Assembly (NCBI GenBank): GCA_963854835.1
Contig: OY978526.1
Location: forward strand, 42,633,140-42,697,139
From: Megamerina dolium
Lineage: Eukaryota; Arthropoda; Insecta; Diptera; Megamerinidae
Direction of reading: 5' to 3'
Length of the DNA stretch: 64,000 bases
Shown here: piece after piece, positions 10,395-21,282 of the stretch
Layout of the letters: each line of letters starts with the position of its first letter
Position numbering within the stretch: the first letter of the stretch is position 1
Notes under the pieces: model-generated
What the model was told of the DNA's origin: nothing
Seen by the model: only the letters and a program-made list of their open reading frames with translations
The model's database searches: none
Position numbers and translations under genes: made by a program

Positions 10395-11028
10395 AATTGA
10401 AACATATCCCCCTCTGCAGACGGCGAAATAAGCGCAGCACTAAAACTTAATGGGTCCATTGTACTGTGCTTGGGGTCCATTTTAATTTGATTTAAATTTA
10501 CCTGGTTTTCGAATATTTCAAAGCAGACCCTGCTGGTTCTAAGGAGTCAAGAGATCTGATCCTTAGCACATTCGTATCGAAGACCTTAAATCTGATTCGA
10601 GAGAGCAAGGCACACAGTAAGTGGCCTCATCACCCTTCCCACAGGCTGTGCAGAATGGTAGTCCTACCTTTTCCATGTGACGTGGGATACACTTCCACTC
10701 GACAAACAGACGCAGGTGAAGCAATCGCAAAGAACATCTGGGTTTCACACGCTTCCACAAAGGCCCTAGAGGTAGAACCGTGTTCGTTTCTGGAGCCATC
10801 CGTGAAAATACGTACACAAAGTCTACCGGACTCAATTACTGGGTCAAACCAAGAGCTGTCATCTGGCAGTAAGATTTTGCACTGCTTTTCTTGTAGGATC
10901 ATGGATGGCGTGGAGCCATAGGGCATAGAGAGAATTGAGATATTCTCGTCAGTGCCACAGTTGTCTGATTTCGGAGTAATGCCGTCCCAGTGTTCCCTAT
11001 TGCATCTTGAATACATCAAGTCGTTCAA
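10395..11028 (-). pseudogene. I-group LINE relic: RNase H and zinc-knuckle fragments
   Basis: The minus strand reads CVRIFTDGSRNEHGS, the start of a LINE RNase H domain, and soon after GLPFCTACGKGDEATYCVPC, a CCHC-like C-terminal knuckle. The stretch between them is missing or out of frame, so the copy is deleted. Similar modules occur in the relic at 26335-28300. Endonuclease and reverse transcriptase parts are absent here. Confidence 0.65.
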
Positions 11029-11040
11029 TCCAGCGAGCTA

Positions 11041-11316
11041 ATTGTCTTTATGGATATTTAAATTGCAATAACTATCTTAGCGCTGTGTGGTCAGTTCGTA
11101 GATGGAATAACTTACAGTAGAAGTACTTACGGAAGTACTTCACATATTCCAATATTGCGAGCAAATCTTTTCGATTGACACAGTAGTTTCTTTCTGGCTT
11201 CGAGAGTGTGCTCACTTTTTCTTTAACATTTATGATCTGGGATAGCACACCACCTACTCTATAGCTACTCGCATCTGTGTCAAACACAAATTTTTGACTA
11301 GGTATTGGATACGTGG
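11041..11316 (-). pseudogene. Gypsy RNase H fragment
   Basis: The 71-residue minus frame at 11072-11287 contains FDTDASSYRVGGVLSQIIN, RNYCVNRKDLLAILEYVKYF and LRTDHTALR. It aligns with the RNase H part of pol at 3170-3400 and continues to the match near 11045. It belongs with the reverse gypsy relic at 12246-13440, from which a LINE and a SINE separate it. Confidence 0.85.
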
Positions 11317-11682
11317 GTGCCGTAGCTCAGTGGTTAGTGTGTTGGTCTTCTGATCCGTATGTTGTGGGTTCTATCCCCGGCTGAAGCATAACAAATTTAA
11401 TATCGAAAAGATTTTTCTTTCGAACGGTACCCACCTGTCGGCAAGCAATTGGCATTTCTTCCGACAGAAACAATTTGCCATGGAAAAGCTCCTAAAAGAA
11501 CTCTGCGACAAACCTCAGAAAAAGTGATGTCACAAGTGTTCTGCCGTTCGGAACCGGCTAAAATAAGTAGGTCCCTTCTAATATTGTCCAAAATTTAAGA
11601 CGCACAACAGTAATGGAAGAGAAGCTCGGCCAATGAGCCCTTTGGGGCTTTATGTGCCACATATTTATTTATTTTTTTTTTT
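11314..11682 (+). mobile_element. tRNA-headed SINE, full-length-like copy
   Basis: RNA polymerase III-type head: A box TAGCTCAGTGGTTAGT at about 11322 and B box GGGTTCTATCCC at about 11366. The roughly 250-bp family body follows, then TTGGGGCTTTATGTGCCACATA and a T-rich tail. Gypsy sequence lies on the left and LINE sequence on the right, so no target duplication is expected or seen. Confidence 0.88.
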
Positions 11683-12245
11683 CGACAAGGAAAATCATGA
11701 CTTATTGATAAAGAAACTTGATTTAATTGGCATACCCCACATCTTAGTACGCTGGATCAGATCTTATTTATCTCACCGTACTCAGAAGGTTCTATTCAAA
11801 ACGCAATTTCGAAAAGTGTAATCGTTGCTTCTGGTGTTCCTCAGGGTAGCCACATAGGTCCAGTTCGTTTCTTGCTCTTCATAAATGATCTTCCATCAGC
11901 TATTAGACACTCAACTGTTTTAATGTTTGAGGATGATGTCAAACTTTTTATGACTTGGTTTCATTAAGAGATGTTTAAGGGAGTTTAACGAACCGTGTGT
12001 AACTAAAACTCTTTACATTTCACTGGTTCGTCCAATTCTGGAGTATGCTTGTATTGTTTGGAATGGCCAATATAGGTGTTACATTGAAAATTTGACAATA
12101 GCAGTTTTTATTATTTGCTTTACGCACCTTTAATTGGGATCCTTCAATTAATCTTCCACCCTATGAACATCGCCTCAAACTGTTAGCCTTGCCAACACTT
12201 GAAAGTAGAAGAGTCACAAGCTACTTAATGGTGAAAATTAATCTC
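11683..12245 (+). pseudogene. Jockey-superfamily LINE reverse transcriptase relic
   Basis: It reads through several frames as a reverse transcriptase: WIRSYLSHRTQ, then VPQGSHIGPVRFLLFINDLP (the GVPQGS region). The catalytic box is altered to FEDD in place of FADD. Then come LVRPILEYACIVWNG and a tail with WDPSINLPPYEHRLKLLALP. Stops and frameshifts separate these blocks, so it is dead. It appears inserted into the reverse gypsy relic. Confidence 0.8.
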
Positions 12246-12734
12246 ATTTTTCCTATTCTGTCATCGAAGATGTCGGTCACAATGAAATTATGAAGTCGTG
12301 ACCATGGTATTTCAATTCCGTGCCTTTTTCATTAATTGCTTCAGAAATTTCCTGAAGTCTATAGACAATTTCCTCTTGGAGAATTCCAATTGTGTGCTCT
12401 TGGAGAAACGATCCTTTTTGCATTTCTCTAAGCAATTTACTAATAACTAATAATAAGATGAACGTTATTGAAGCTTTGAATTTGTATCACGATTTTCATG
12501 AATTCCATTAGCTGACCATTCTTTTGTTCGTTCTTGCATGTATAACTGCGTGCAACTTGCTTCCCCGAGGAGCTCAGCTACATTAGTAGCTGTAATCCCA
12601 ATGGCTTGACCAGCCTTCCAAGCAGCTTTCGTTTGTTGAAGACAGGTTCATCTATACCCACAGCTTTTTAAGTTGGTCCTCTTTTAGTGGGTCAATTTTC
12701 ACCATCTTAAGAAAATTTAATTTCTGGCACCAAT
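12246..12734 (-). pseudogene. Gypsy 5' internal region relic (gag start joined to protease region)
   Basis: Read on the minus strand from the LTR: ATTGGTGCCAGAAATT (primer-binding-site position), then MVKIDPLKEDQLKKLWV, a gag-like start. Further on, blocks match gag of 1-5402 (the GGTCAGCTAATGGAATTCATG region and the FQEISEAINEKGTELK region). At about 12300 the match jumps to the protease region near 1636 (ATTGTGACCGACATCTTCGA), showing an internal deletion. Many stops are present. Confidence 0.75.
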
Positions 12735-13440
12735 TGTTACGTTTCTATTTTGTGAACATTTAATTATAATACGAATCAACTCTGTTCGATTACTGGATTC
12801 TGTCTTTAATGATTGCAACACTTATTTTGTACTAACTGTATAGAACATTTTATTTAATCAATACTTGTATTTACAACCACTTTCTAATGCACTTCAAATG
12901 TACTTTCTAACGTAGTACTTCAAATTTAACTTGCGAAGTGCAGAGTCGCTGTTATTGATGTTGGGTGTCTGATTGTGTGAGGGATGGGGTGCCAGGTGAA
13001 CTCGTTCCAACGATGGTTGTTTCCTCCAGGTGACCGTGGTGTGTGTGAGTGCAGTGATATTTGTGTGCAATGCTGTTATTATTGTGTATCGATGTTGTAC
13101 TAGATGATGATGTGTTTTGTATTTCTGCTGGAGCTGCTGCGAATGATGTTGTTTTGTTTATGTCGCTATGTTAATAATAACACACGCGATTTTTCAATTT
13201 TCAAATCAACAATATATGTATATTATAAATTAACGGGTATATTAAATAGAGAGGGAGAGACACTCGAATTGGCGCGCACTAGCTGTCTATCTACTTGTAG
13301 TTGTCACTTGAGAATAATAATAAAATATTCAAAACGGGAGGCAACAAGAGAAAAATGTTATGTAAGTAAGAGGGTTGCCAACCCACTAAATTGAAGCAAA
13401 ACAAACAGTGCCAGCGTCTTACTCTGGCGTAGACAGTGTC
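12735..13440 (-). repeat. Relic LTR of a related gypsy element (right edge uncertain)
   Basis: The first ~130 bases match the reverse complement of the 3' LTR end at 5283-5402 (TGTTACGTTT, GTGAACATTTAATT, TTCGATTACTGGATTCTGT, GCAACACTTATTTT). Beyond about 12900 the similarity to the intact LTR fades, so this is a diverged subfamily or another sequence begins there. Confidence 0.6.
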
Positions 13441-14093
13441 CAAAATTTGAAATTGTATTATTCTTCAACTAATACATTATAATGTATAATTTTTTGAGTT
13501 ATTAAGGTTTATATTGTTTATAATATTGCAAACCTATTCTAATTTGGTAACAAAAAATTGTTAGCTTATTTTGTTAAGGTTTTATAACTGATGCTTGTAA
13601 CTGGTATTTTGGCTATTTCGTAACAAGGAAACTTTTTCATTCCAGTATACTTTAAGAATCATAATTAAGTATTATGATGGTGGAAATTTTCACATTATTA
13701 GTTTTTTACATCAATCCCAATTCATTAAAGCTAATTTAGGATTTTTCGGGACAATAAAATGTGGGATTGACGCCGTTAGTTGATACCAATTAAAATACGC
13801 ATATTTATACACAAATCATTTTTACTCCCTCTTCTTCATGTACTCCCGAAAATGCTTTACAACATCTAATAAAAACATCTTATGTCTCTTCCTATATCAT
13901 TCCATTCCTATATCATACCATGTACGATTTGAACATATATTGTAGTATTACTAATGTAATAAATAATAATAAAGATCTCTTGACGATATCAAAATGTAGA
14001 TATATGTATTCCTATAAGACATTCATTTTGATAATGTACTTTTATCAACATTGTATCAGAAATTAGATTGAAGTATTACTTAAAGAAAAATAA
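13441..14093. other. AT-rich spacer, nothing recognised
   Basis: No open frame, repeat family or regulatory motif I can support. Confidence 0.5.
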
Positions 14094-14278
14094 TAGTGGG
14101 ATTCATGCCATCGTATAAAATCCGTTCATACCGCGTAATCTTTTTATACCCTGCATAATGCAATATGCATGGTATATTCATTTCGGTCAGATGTTTGTGT
14201 CCACTTGAAGGAATCTCCGGAGATATAGACATGGATATATATTCGTGATCAGCGTCGATTAAATTTTCGATTTAACGA

Positions 14279-14314
14279 TGTCCGTCCGTCCGTCCGTCCG
14301 TCCGTCCGTCTGTC
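14279..14314 (+). repeat. (CCGT)n microsatellite of HINE copy 1
   Basis: About eight CCGT units ending CTGTC, just after TTTCGATTTAACGATGT. Equivalent arrays lie in copies 2, 3 and 4 with different lengths. Confidence 0.95.
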
Positions 14315-14805
14315 ACCTGGCTGGTTCGCACGATAACTTGAGTAAATATTGAGCTATTTCGATGAAATTTGGCATAAGTAATCTATGATCCAAGGGTACG
14401 GAGGGGATTGATATTGGGCATGATCGGTCAATAACCACGCCCACACCAAGCATTCAAAGCGACTAACCTCGAAATTTTTAAAATCTTTAACTTGCTATAA
14501 CTCACATAATATACCACTTGACAAAACAATATTTGGAACATAGTCTTACATTATACTACTATATAACCTCGCCAAAAATGGTTGAGCCACGCCTACTTTT
14601 TAGCGTAGCTCTCATACAAAGTGTCTGTACTTCTTTTAAATTGAAACAGCTGTAACTTCTGTCCAGAATAACCATAATTGACGCCGAGATTAACATGGTA
14701 GTCGGAAATGATATGGCAGAAAATCAGTGTGCCACGCCCACTGCTTTTTGGGTCTCCCATACAAAGTTGCGGAAATTAAAAAAAATGTTACCGGTTATAA
14801 CTTGC

Positions 14806-17204
14806 GTAGCGTCTACTTGCAAGCAACATCTATATGTCTGGAAGAATACATCTCTAAGCTAGTAATATCTGCGATATACTGTCCCCCAAGATACAGTATT
14901 ACCGAACAGCAATATAAAGAATTTTTCTCAACTCTTGGTAGCAAATTCTTGGTTGCTGGCGATTTCAACGCCAAACACACTCACTGGGGCTCCCGATTAA
15001 TAACTCCAAAAGGCAAAAGACTATGTTCAATCATCACTAACCACGGCTACGATGTTATTTCAAATGGTCAACCGACATATTGGCCGACGGACAAGAGGAA
15101 AATACCCGATCTCATAGACTTTGGAGTCGCCAAAGGTTTGCAGATGGAAAATATCTCCACAGAGTGTAATTATGATCTAACATCTGACCACTCACCCACG
15201 GTAATATCTATAAAATCACCAAGCCCCCAAAGCAATTGCGTTAGAAAGAAAATAGACTGGTTAAAATTCAAGAAATATATAAATTCCCATCTTCCTCTGA
15301 GTACTGTATTAAGAAATGGACACGATGTAGACTCAGCACTCGAAAAATTCAACCAGCTGCTCTCATTAGCTCTCAGCTCAGCCACCTGCACAAAGGTATG
15401 CAAGCAATCAAACTATAGCCCATACACACCAGCCGATATTGAATTGCTAGTAAGACAGAAAAGAAGACTCCGAAGACAATGGCAAGAATTCAGATCACCG
15501 AATCTGAAAACACAGCTACAGCACTGCACTCGAAAGTTAAAGCAAGCCTTAAAAAATAAAAACAACAAAGAGTTAGAAGAGCACATAGCGAAATTAACAC
15601 CTGGTGAAGCGTCAGACTACTCTTTGTGGAAATCAGCAAAAAAATCAAATCGGCCAATTCTCACTGATTCCCCCATCCGTTTGAGTGACGGTAATTGGGC
15701 TAGAAGCAACTGTGAGAAGGGTTTGGCTTTTGCAAACCACCTAAAAAGTGTGTTTACACCCAATCCACCCTCTTCACAGTCCTCATTACCAATATTAACT
15801 TCTCAACCTTGCTCAATAACGCTCAAAATTAAAAAAAAGGACATATTCAAAGCAATTTATAAAGATTTAAACCCAAAAAAATCACCTGGTCCAGATAAAA
15901 TTCCCGGTAAAATGATAAAAGAGCTACCTCCGGCTTCAGTAATTCATCTGATGCACATTTTCAATGCTATCCTTCGTATTAAACACTATCCCAAATGCTG
16001 GAAAACTTCAAAAATTATTATGATAGCAAAACCAGGAAAAGACCCTACAAAAGTTGCATCGTACAGACCTATCAGCCTCCTGCCTCTACTCTCTAAAGTA
16101 TTCGAAAAGCTACTTGTCATGAATATAACTCCATTTATTAATCTCAACCAACTCATTCCTCAACATCAGTTTGGATTTAGAAAACAGCACGGCACAATAG
16201 AACAAGTCCACCGCATTGTAACTCTGATAAGGAACACTTTTGAAGAAAAAAAGTATTGCTCAGCTGTTTTTCTTGATATCACTCAAGCTTTCGATAAAGT
16301 ATGGCATGATGGCCTTATTTACAAACTCAAACTATTACTGCCTGCAAATGTCTCCTCATTGCTTAGTAGCTACCTCACGAAAAGACAATTTCTCGTACAT
16401 CACAAGGATTACACAACAAATCCATTGGATATTCACGCTGGCGTTCCTCAAGGAAGCGTTTTGGGTCCCTTACTGTATCTCTTATACACTTCAGATATGC
16501 CCAACAATAACTATACATTCATATCGACCTTTGCTGATGATACGGCAATATTGTGCTCTCGCTCTAACCCCATAGAAGCTACTAAACTCCTGCAGACTCA
16601 TGTCGATTCTCTCGAAATCTGGCTAGCAAAATGGCGTATAAAAGACAATGAATCAAAGAGCGTACATGTAACCTTCACGCTAAGGCTAGATACATGTCCC
16701 CCACTTAAAATTAATGGCCAATCAGTTCCACAATGTTCCTCAACAAAGTATTTGGGTATTCACCTCGACAGAAGGCTGACATGGAAAAATCACATAGAGG
16801 CAAAGAAAACTCAGATCAAGCTTAAAATGAATCAGTTATGGTGGCTGTTACACAAAAGATCAAAGTTGAATCTTGAATACAAAGTGCTATTATATAAAGC
16901 AATCCTGAAACCAATCTGGACTTATGGTATTCAGTTTTGGGGCACCGCATCTCCCTCTAATATCGAAAAATTGCAGCGAATACAATCCAAGTGTCTGCGA
17001 ATTATTGTAAACGCGCCTTGGTATATGAGGAACGTTAACATCCATCGAGATTTAAATGTATCCACAATTTCTGAGGAAGTTGCAATGTCCTGCAGAAGCT
17101 ACATTCAAAAATTACACAATCATCCGAATCCCCTTACTAGGCAATTGTTGCTGAGCAAGGGGCATCGTCGATTGAAAAGAAAAGACACACTGAATATGCT
17201 GTAA
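14806..17204 (+). CDS. LINE ORF2: endonuclease (truncated) and reverse transcriptase
   Basis: An open frame of about 800 LINE-derived residues. It happens to continue upstream into host repeat to 14727; those ~26 residues are not LINE sequence. Counting from 14727: GDFNAKHTHWGS (endonuclease) at about 78 and SDHSP at about 153. The RT fingers (KKSPGPDKIPGKM, ASYRPISLLP, HQFGFRKQHGT) follow, then FLDITQAFDKVWHDGL, GVPQGSVLGP at about 572, and catalytic FADD at about 602. The thumb and a jockey-type tail (IHRDLNVSTISEE, RRLKRK) close it. The N-terminal endonuclease residues are lost by truncation, so the copy cannot nick DNA itself, though its RT looks intact. Confidence 0.93.
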
Positions 17205-17359
17205 AATTGCTACATCTCGCGACTCACCAAATTGTGATGGAACGTAGGGGATATCACATAGTTTTATTTAGTTTGTAAGATTTGAATACTTATTGTTAGT
17301 TTCTTGTATTTAAGAAAGATTCAATAAAAAAAAAATAAGCTAAAAAAAAAAAAAAAAAA
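14806..17359 (+). mobile_element. 5'-truncated jockey-clade LINE with 13-bp target duplication
   Basis: The target duplication GGTTATAACTTGC flanks the insertion at 14793-14805 and 17360-17372, fixing both ends exactly. The element is 2554 bp, lacks ORF1 and the start of ORF2, and ends in AATAAA-like sequence and a poly(A) tail (about 17342-17359). The host is a CACGCCCAC unit of HINE copy 1. The perfect duplication and open frame indicate a fairly recent insertion. The tail of the same family recurs at 37545-37838. Confidence 0.95.
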
Positions 17360-17372
17360 GGTTATAACTTGC

Positions 17373-18540
17373 AAACTATTCAGCGTAGAATAACGAGATT
17401 TAAGGTATGGAATAGCATTGTATGAGCAACTAGACTCACTTGAAATGGGTGCGCCACGCCCACTGTTTATTGTAGCCCCCATACAAATTTTAAATTGAAA
17501 CAGCTGTAACTTCTGCAATCTTCTGCCTAAAATAACCATAATTGACACTTAGATTAATATTGTAGTCGGCAAAAATCTGGCAGAAAATCAGTGTGCCACG
17601 CCCACTCCTTCATGAGTCTCCCATACAAAGTCAAGGGAATTAAACCAAAACTTTTAAGCTCCATAACTTACAAACCATTTAGCGTAGGATAACGAGATTT
17701 AAGGTATGGAATAGTATTATACGAGCAACTACACTCACTTGAAATGGACGCGCCACGCCCACTGTTTATTGTAGCCCCCATACAAATTTTAAATTGAAAC
17801 AGCTGTAACTTAGGCAAACTTCTGCCTAAAATAACCATAATTGACAATTAGATTAATATCGTAGTCGGAAATAATTTGGCAGAAAATCAGTGTGCCACGC
17901 CCACTCCTTCATAGGTCTCCCATACAAAGTCGAGGGAATTAAACTAAAACTTTTAAGCTCCATAACTTACAAACCATTTAGCCTAGGACAACGAGATTTA
18001 AGGTATGGATTAGTATTGTACGAGCAATTAGGCTCACTGGAAATGGGCGCAGCACGCCGGCTGTTTATCGTAGCCCCCATACAAATTTTAAATTGAAACA
18101 GCTGTAACTTCGGCAATCTCCTGCCTAAAATAACCATAATTGACACTTAGATTAATATCGTAGTCGGAAATAATTTGGCAGAAAATCAGTGTGCCACGCC
18201 CACTCCTTCATAGGTCTCCCATACAAAGTCGAGGGAATTAAACTAAAACTTTTAAGCTCCATAACTTACAAACCATTTAGCGTAGGACAACCAAATTTAA
18301 GGTGTGGATTGATATTGAGAAATTAATTAGATATACCAGAAAGAGATACGTCACGCCCACTTTTTATATATCTTCCGTATAAAGTCTCGGATTTATCTCA
18401 AACATTAAAACACCCATAACTTACTAATTAATACGCCTAGGTCCACCCATTGCAACCTATGTAGTTTAGTATTATAGGCAAAAATTGATCCTCCAAAATT
18501 GGTGAGGTACGCCTGCTTCTTAATGTAGGTCCTATACCAA
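17373..18540 (+). repeat. Tandem CACGCCCAC-box array in HINE copy 1
   Basis: A roughly 300-bp unit starting CAGAAAATCAGTGTGCCACG recurs at about 17580, 17880 and 18180. Each holds two CACGCCCAC boxes, each followed by a CCCATACAAA phrase, about 150 bp apart, plus GCTGTAACTT and ATAACCATAATTGACA. The same phrases fill the interiors of copies 2 to 5. Confidence 0.9.
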
Positions 18541-19026
18541 GTAGTGGAAGAAAAGGATGGATATACGAGCAAACTTTTTGTATATATCTCTACATATGCA
18601 GGGTATAATTTGGTCGGCCCCAGCCGACTGTAAGGAGATTTTTCATACACATATTTGTATGAAAAAAATTTTACACGCCTCGTAACAGTTTACGCGACGA
18701 TTTCATCGTGTAAATGACCAGATTGGCCGATTTGAAATGCAACTCTGTTGAACACGCTTTTGTTCTGTAATACTTAAAATTATAGGTGAATTTACTTGAT
18801 TTATGTTAAGGGTAATTACTTTAATTTTTCTTAAAAAGCCCAATCATTAATATGTACTTTTTCCCTTTCTGCTAATTTTGGGCATTTTTATTTTTTCTTA
18901 ACAATAATCAGCTGATTGTTTTACTGCCTTTGCACGATTTTATGTTTGGTGCGTTCATACAGCAATCCGTGTAAACGATATAAATTATACGGTTTATATG
19001 GTTATACGATTGTATGAATCCCACTA

Positions 19027-20100
19027 ATGGTCTTTATATGAACTCAGAATGTCACAATATGTACATTATTTACATAACAGAATTCGAAGAACACACAAAA
19101 TTATGGAAAATAGGACAAAAAAATCACAAAAAAAAAAAATATAAATAAATAAAAAATTTTGACATCAATAATGCTTATACCGCTATATAATTTCTTTATA
19201 TTAACTATACATTGTATATTAAGGTGTAGTGAAAACAGGTTTTTTTCTACAACGATTTGGACATTGTATGAAGTTGCCGTTTTAGCTCAAAAATATAGAC
19301 ACAAACTATTTGTTTCAAAATGTGTTAACAGGTGTTACTAAGCTTAGAAGAAATAAATTAAATCAACATGTTTACATTTCTATTAAATTAAATAAATAAC
19401 CGTTCATCAACCATCATTAGAACTATAATTAAAAAATAAACTAGAAAAAGTATGAAAACTTAATTTTTTTTAAAACTTTTTAATTAATTAATAAGTTAAT
19501 TTTAATTAATTATTTAATTAATATGGGAACCCCATATGCCTATGATTTATATATTTTACTTTAATACTATTTTAAAAAGCAGCAGTATAAAATTTAACCT
19601 ATTTGTTTTTGTAGATTTGATTATGCTGGGGAACCTTAAAAACTCATCATGAGAAGATATTTTTTGTTCGATTTAATAACTCATAAAAAGGCAACTTTCC
19701 ATTACAAAAAAATAAAATAATAATAAAATCTTATTCCACTCTAATGTAGGTATATGCTTCTTTATCAAAAACCAAATGAAAAATTACGCTTATTTATTGA
19801 ATTATTTTACATCCTTTTACTTGTAGTAAAATAATAAAGGAAAAACATGAAACAAGAATTGTACAGAGATTGAAAATGGTGCAATTTAGTTACACAATAT
19901 GCGAAGAATGCAAATTTCATCACAATTCATTTTCATTTGCCTGTTGGCATTAATTTATTTTTCTGATACTTTTGGCTTTGGCTCATCCTTTTGGTGGTAA
20001 TACAATTTTGTTTTGAAATTGTTTTTTGTTTGTTTGTTTTGTTGTTTCAATTTGTTGTTGTTATTTCAATATTGGCTGTTAGTCTTTATAGAGTAAATAC
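19027..20100. other. Very AT-rich spacer
   Basis: No gene recognised. It contains a TTAATTAATT-rich palindromic block (about 19478-19525) and T/GTTT runs (20010-20060). Confidence 0.5.
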
Positions 20101-20103
20101 TAA

Positions 20104-21226
20104 TGCCGTGGTTTTATTACCAATCAATTGAACGCCAATCAGGGCGTTCATTTTCCGTTTCACCAATCTAGATTGTTGGGTGGGTTATACATGATTGCTG
20201 AGACAGAGGTGTAAGATTTTATCAAAATAATTGTGCTGCACGAAATTTCAATTGATTTCATAATGAATACTGCGCTGAATTATTTGACAAAAACAGCAGC
20301 CATATATGCTGAGAAGTGTACTGGAAAAATAATTGAGTTAATAAAAAAGTAACATCGAAAAGTCGGCAAAAAAGAAAACTATAAAGTTGTATAAAAAAAT
20401 GCGAAAAAAACGAAGTACAAACAGCTCTTTCACATTCCTCCAAAGGAAATTCCACATAACGACTACATAGGGATGACCGATGGGAAATTACAGATCATCC
20501 TGCGGTTCATTGAAAGGTATATAAAGAAAAGTGAAACGCCAGTTGGAAATGCAATACCGCCAGATCAACAACTTGCAGTGCTGATGTCAATAGTTGTCCT
20601 ATATTGGCTTCAAAGAACTGAATTTTAGCTCGGATATCATGTTTTGCTATATTGCTAGCAATTTTAGACAATTAGTGTTGCATTGCATAAAGGTCCTGTT
20701 CCCGTTTTCCCGTTAAGAATAACTTGGGTTTCTTGAATCCCACAAGCGTTCATTAATTTGCAGCAGAATAAAAAGTTCTTCAGTTCTTGAGGTCTGCTCC
20801 ACTAAAACACCATTTCTAAATAATAAATTTAAAGTTATAGAATTTCTTTGCTTAACGAGAAAATTCTCTCAATCAGTCCATACTCAGAATATAAAATAAA
20901 CGCGAATAGCGTTCTTTAAATGGAATTTATATAATTAACGTTTAAAATTTAATAATCCTTCGCAGTTGTCAACATAATAAACATGTACATATGTACGCAA
21001 TACACACAATGCTACATTATTTAGAAAAAATTTTCTCACATTTTCTTTTTCTCTATATAAAATTGCATATGGCAACACTGGTGAAATTGGTCCGAATGGT
21101 GTCGAGAATAACAATCAGAACTGATTGACATGTATATGTTCATTTTTGGAGTTCATTTTTCATTTTGTATTGAAAACAACAATTTTTTTGATTAGCGTTC
21201 AATTGAATTGTAATATAACCACGGCA
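20104..21226. mobile_element. PIF/Harbinger-type DNA transposon relic, TAA duplication
   Basis: Inverted repeats start TGCCGTGGTT (20104) and end AACCACGGCA (21226) and extend about 35 bp with a few mismatches. TAA flanks both ends (20101-20103, 21227-21229), the TWA duplication typical of Harbinger. A hairpin TGAACGCC-aatcag-GGCGTTCA lies inside the left repeat. The 1123-bp body keeps a transposase scrap at 20473-20628, so it is internally deleted. Confidence 0.8.
20473..20628 (+). pseudogene. Harbinger transposase N-terminal scrap
   Basis: A 51-residue frame with KLQIILRFIERYIKKSET followed by GNAIPPDQQLAVLM. This matches the region before the DDE domain in Harbinger-type nucleases (an 'IxKsdT..r.aIpp.qrLav' pattern). 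It then ends at a stop. No catalytic residues are present. Confidence 0.55.
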
Positions 21227-21282
21227 TAAGGGGATAACTCCAATCTAACAGAAGAAGACTGTAATCATGTTCCATATTCGAT

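Larger units (their letters stand above)
14145..18643 (+). mobile_element. HINE-type (non-autonomous Helentron-like) repeat, copy 1
   Basis: It begins TATACCCTGCATAATGC and ends near ATGCAGGGTATA (18596-18607), giving a 12-bp inverted pair near the termini. Next to the 3' end is a perfect hairpin GTCGGC-CCCA-GCCGAC (18613-18628). The interior has a (CCGT)n microsatellite and tandem CACGCCCAC units. T-runs flank both ends. Subterminal inverted repeats, 3' hairpin, internal microsatellite and T-T insertion are the described traits of DINE-1/HINE elements, so assignment is by structure only. A LINE is inserted at 14806-17359. Confidence 0.65.
14096..19024. mobile_element. Inverted-repeat DNA element (MITE-like), split by a HINE
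   Basis: GTGGGATTCAT at 14096 and its complement ATGAATCCCAC ending at 19024 start about 23-bp imperfect inverted repeats (14096-14118 / 19002-19024). TA dinucleotides flank both sides (14094-14095, 19025-19026), as Tc1/mariner-type insertion gives. Without the HINE (14145-18643) the element is only about 430 bp and has no coding capacity. Confidence 0.6.

Noticed and set aside
11317..11390. tRNA gene (A and B boxes)
   Set aside because: The same head plus an identical ~250-bp body occurs about ten times and the cloverleaf is not closed; it is the SINE head, not a tRNA gene.
11397..11591. Repeated ~64-residue frames such as MDNIRRDLLILAGSERQN (also 26056, 6461, 48486)
   Set aside because: These are translations of the SINE body, not genes.
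14727..14805. N-terminal 26 codons of the 825-codon LINE frame
   Set aside because: They lie before the target duplication and are translated HINE sequence.
17373..18540. CRISPR-like array
   Set aside because: Units are ~150/300 bp with no short unique spacers, and this is nuclear eukaryotic sequence.
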